Shown here: one piece after another, positions 7,354 to 8,990 of the stretch
How the letters are laid out: each line of letters begins with the position of its first letter
Position numbering within the stretch: position 1 is the first letter of the stretch
Origin: Myxococcales bacterium UBA1203
GTDB lineage: Bacteria > Myxococcota > Myxococcia > Myxococcales > UBA5297
Assembly (NCBI GenBank): GCA_002309695.1
Contig: DBXV01000021.1
Coordinates: 85,320 to 94,309 of the forward strand
DNA: 8,990 nt
Direction of reading: 5' to 3'
Translations under genes and position numbers: made by a program
Notes under the pieces: model-generated
What the model was told of the DNA's origin: nothing
The model's database searches: none
What the model saw: only the letters and a program-made list of their open reading frames with translations

Positions 7354-7920
7354 TCAGCCAAAAGATCCAGCGGCAACATCCATCGATTTCAAATGAATCT
7401 GCCACATCACTCCCCAAACACTGCCAACTGTAATTGCCAAAGCATAGGGGATTGTTTGACCTGGCCGATTATCACCAGCATCCCTATTCCGGGCAAATCT
7501 TCTTCCCATCCTTTTTAATGTATAAATAAGCTCACCTTTCCAAATCAAACTAATGATCGCATGAACCCCGCCGAAGAAAGCTATGCCCGCCATACAAAAA
7601 AATACAGCCGGCAGCCCAACTCCAGCGCCGACCACAGCCATCAGCTTAACATCTCCATAGCCCATAGCGTTGTATTTTCTGGCGATAAAATAAAAAATCC
7701 CCCCACCCGTCAAAAGGCCAAACAGGCCGCAAATCAACCCCGTTCCGTTGGAAACAGCCCCCAAACCGCCAAAAATTCCCCGGAGACCTAAGCACAGTGC
7801 GATGGCGGGAAACGTCACGAAATTTTTGATGGTCCTAGAGTGCAGGTCCGTCACGAAAGACACCGCCAGCGCAATGGCGACAACGATATACAACGCAAGG
7901 CTGAGGTGCTGTTCTGACAT
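7354..7920 (-). CDS. cpaA: Prepilin peptidase, CpaA/TadV type
   Basis: This inner-membrane aspartyl protease cleaves the leader of Flp-type prepilins and pseudopilins before assembly. The 188-residue protein has several hydrophobic segments, including about 6-24, 60-80 and 93-115. It also has the two catalytic aspartates of the family: Asp25 in TDLHSRTIKN and Asp90 in the GxGD motif GYGDVKLM (87-94). It has only the peptidase part and lacks the N-methylating domain of PilD-type enzymes, as is normal for CpaA/TadV. The ATG at 7920 is preceded by AGAGGA with 5-nt spacing. It is the first gene after the promoter at 7958-7987 and is followed by cpaC. The substrate pilin is not encoded in this window. 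Confidence 0.95.
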   Translation of the reverse strand: MSEQHLSLALYIVVAIALAVSFVTDLHSRTIKNFVTFPAIALCLGLRGIFGGLGAVSNGTGLICGLFGLLTGGGIFYFIARKYNAMGYGDVKLMAVVGAGVGLPAVFFCMAGIAFFGGVHAIISLIWKGELIYTLKRMGRRFARNRDAGDNRPGQTIPYALAITVGSVWGVMWQIHLKSMDVAAGSFG

Positions 7921-7957
7921 GAGTTCCTCTGGGGAAGCAAGGGCACAGGAATTTCCG

Positions 7958-7987
7958 TATATAAACAGGGATTTCGTCGTCTGTCAA
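7958..7987 (-). promoter_or_regulatory. Sigma-70-like promoter for cpaA-cpaC
   Basis: On the minus strand there is a consensus -35 TTGACA (7987-7982) and a -10 region reading TTATAT or TATATA (7964-7958), with a spacer of 17 or 18 nt depending on register. Transcription would begin near 7950, about 30 nt upstream of the cpaA ATG. The perfect -35 hexamer and good spacing make this the most convincing promoter in the window. Confidence 0.75.
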
Positions 7988-8012
7988 CCGGAGCTTTTTC
8001 CTCTATATTTTT

Positions 8013-8038
8013 ATGTGTCGATTCATTTCCCGACACAT
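8013..8038. promoter_or_regulatory. Perfect 8-bp dyad upstream of the cpaA promoter; possible operator or activator site
   Basis: ATGTGTCG (8013-8020) and CGACACAT (8031-8038) form a perfect inverted repeat with a 10-nt spacer, flanked by T-rich DNA on the plus strand. Its centre is about 75 bp upstream of the predicted start site, which suits an activator site. On the plus strand it is followed by five T residues and could resemble a terminator, but no plus-strand gene reads into it. On the minus strand it lacks a T-run, so it is a poor terminator for the AMIN gene. Confidence 0.45.
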
Positions 8039-8129
8039 TTTTAAGCATTGAGAACTGCAGGCGATTCCAACGCATCAGCAGCGAGTAAGGGGAGGGGGGC
8101 ATCCGAAGCACAAGACGCGGCTCTGCCGA

Positions 8130-8990
8130 TCAGCGCTCGATGTCAATCTGTAGTTCAAGAGCCTGCTGACGGATTCTGTAGCTGGCCGTCCCCCGCATGC
8201 GCAGATTCAGGACGACGTCACCATTTTTTTCTTCGGGTGTGACGCGTTGAAGCGCAGTTCCAAAGTAACTCGTTTCAAGAGGCAGTCTGTTGTTCGCCCC
8301 GCCGAGACGCGTCTGCTTGAGAACAACAGTGACAAGACCTTCCTCCGGCTCCCCCGCCGAATAGACGACCTGCTGACTGAGTCGGACAAAGACCCGCGCC
8401 TTGTCGGGGAGCAGCTTGAACCCAATCCGCTCCACAGAGGCTTTGACCGGCGTCGGATTCGTCATCGCTCCCTTTGCAGCATGGCTGTTCAGCACCGCAG
8501 CCATGCGGGATGCGTCGCGTTCACGGCGTCTCTCTTCCTCCTCCCGACGCCGCGCCTCGGCCGCCGCGCGCTCAGAAGCCTTCTTCTGCTCCAAACGTTT
8601 TTGCTCTTCAGCTGCGCGCTGAGCCGCCGCTCTTCGACGCGCCTCCTCAGCTGCACGGCGTCTCTCTTCTTCAATCCGGCGGCGCTCTGCTTCTTCCGCA
8701 GCTCGCCTCTGCTCTTCCGCGATGCGCTGACGTTCCGCCTCCTCAGCAGCACGACGTCTCTCTTCTTCTATTCGCCGACGCTCTGCCTCTTCCGCTGCGC
8801 GCCTCTGTTCTTCCGCGATGCGCTGACGCTCCGCCTCCTCAGCAGCACGGCGCCTTTCTTCTTCAATTCGCCGCCGCTCTGCTTCTTCCGCAGCGCGCCT
8901 CTGTTCTTCCGCGATGCGCTGACGCTCCGCCTCCTCAGCAGCACGGCGTCTCTCTTCTTCAATTCGCCGCCGCTCTGCTTCTTCCGCAGC
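8130..8990 (-). CDS. C-terminal part of a charged-helix repeat protein ending in an AMIN domain
   Basis: The frame is open from the right edge to the TGA at 8132-8130, giving 286 residues; the start is outside the window. Residues 1 to about 165 are almost only Ala, Glu, Arg and Gln, with regularly placed Ile, in a 32-residue repeat made of two 16-residue half-units. This predicts a long single alpha helix or coiled coil. After a short linker, about residues 187-286 resemble the AMIN domain: VERIGFK, RVFVRLSQQVVY, then VVLKQTRL, LETSYFG and a closing beta-rich segment. AMIN domains occur in periplasmic or envelope proteins such as PilQ secretins and AmiC amidases and often bind peptidoglycan. 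A periplasm-spanning role near the secretin is therefore plausible but inferred; the signal sequence cannot be seen. An ATG at 8594 lies inside the helix and is not a likely start. The gene is G+C-rich. Confidence 0.85.
   Translation of the reverse strand, partial: AAEEAERRRIEEERRRAAEEAERQRIAEEQRRAAEEAERRRIEEERRRAAEEAERQRIAEEQRRAAEEAERRRIEEERRRAAEEAERQRIAEEQRRAAEEAERRRIEEERRRAAEEARRRAAAQRAAEEQKRLEQKKASERAAAEARRREEEERRRERDASRMAAVLNSHAAKGAMTNPTPVKASVERIGFKLLPDKARVFVRLSQQVVYSAGEPEEGLVTVVLKQTRLGGANNRLPLETSYFGTALQRVTPEEKNGDVVLNLRMRGTASYRIRQQALELQIDIER
8640..8990 (-). repeat. 96-bp in-frame tandem repeat, three full units plus a partial fourth, continuing off the right edge
   Basis: Units lie at 8895-8990, 8799-8894 and 8703-8798, with a partial unit at 8640-8702. 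Each encodes 32 residues: AAEEAERRRIEEERRR then AAEEAERQRIAEEQRR. The first two units differ at only two of 96 bases, both silent, and the third differs at several wobble positions. The amino-acid sequence of the three full units is identical. Confidence 0.97.

Noticed and set aside
8013..8042. Plus-strand intrinsic terminator
   Set aside because: The stem and five T residues fit weakly, but no plus-strand gene lies to the left to be terminated. A regulatory dyad is the better reading.
7851..8129. A small pilin (flp) gene between the AMIN gene and cpaA
   Set aside because: The short minus-strand frame at 7851-8111 has no hydrophobic pilin helix or processing site and overlaps the start of cpaA. 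The gap instead holds a promoter and a dyad.
8130..8594. AMIN protein starting at the internal ATG at 8594
   Set aside because: The same frame stays open to the right edge and encodes the continuing 32-residue repeat, so this ATG is internal.
8640..8990. CRISPR-like array
   Set aside because: The repeats are directly adjacent 96-bp units without spacers and stay in frame as a coding repeat.

Overview
All supported genes lie on the minus strand, so the window is transcribed from right to left. The organism looks like a Gram-negative bacterium of the former Deltaproteobacteria, with a Myxococcota- or Bradymonadota-like lineage the best guess. The reasons are an outer-membrane secretin of the Tad (Flp pilus) type, a CpaF ATPase carrying an N-terminal FHA domain, and a second FHA protein with a membrane anchor and a TPR-like tail. 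This assignment rests on gene style only.

Layout in transcription order: (1) 8990-8130, the 3' end of a gene for a long charged-helix protein built from a 96-bp tandem repeat and ending in an AMIN domain. (2) 8129-7921, a regulatory gap with a good sigma-70-type promoter and an upstream dyad. (3) 7920-7354, cpaA, prepilin peptidase. (4) 7261-5828, cpaC, secretin. (5) 5789-5739, an intrinsic terminator. (6) 5710-3863, cpaF, an FHA-ATPase fusion. (7) 3815-3782, a probable second terminator. (8) 3749-1632, a double-FHA, single-TM, TPR-like membrane protein. (9) 1591-1552, a strong terminator. (10) 1450-1, the N-terminal 483 codons of polA, running off the left edge.

Genes 3 to 8 form a compact Tad-type pilus or secretion module. 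CpaA would process prepilins, CpaC would form the outer-membrane channel, and FHA-CpaF would power assembly. The double-FHA protein has the topology expected of an inner-membrane scaffold: FHA domains in the cytoplasm and a cysteine-containing helical domain in the periplasm. No pilin, TadB/TadC platform, CpaB or CpaE gene is visible here, so those must lie elsewhere or be missing. The two FHA proteins suggest phosphothreonine signalling or FHA-based docking at the ATPase. Terminator-like hairpins sit about 30 nt before the start codon of each FHA gene, which suggests that the later genes are expressed at a different level from the peptidase and secretin genes.

polA and the AMIN gene appear clearly richer in G+C than the module between them. 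The proofreading exonuclease site of PolA appears degenerate. No rRNA, tRNA, insertion sequence or CRISPR array was seen, and no gap without a gene exceeds about 210 bases.
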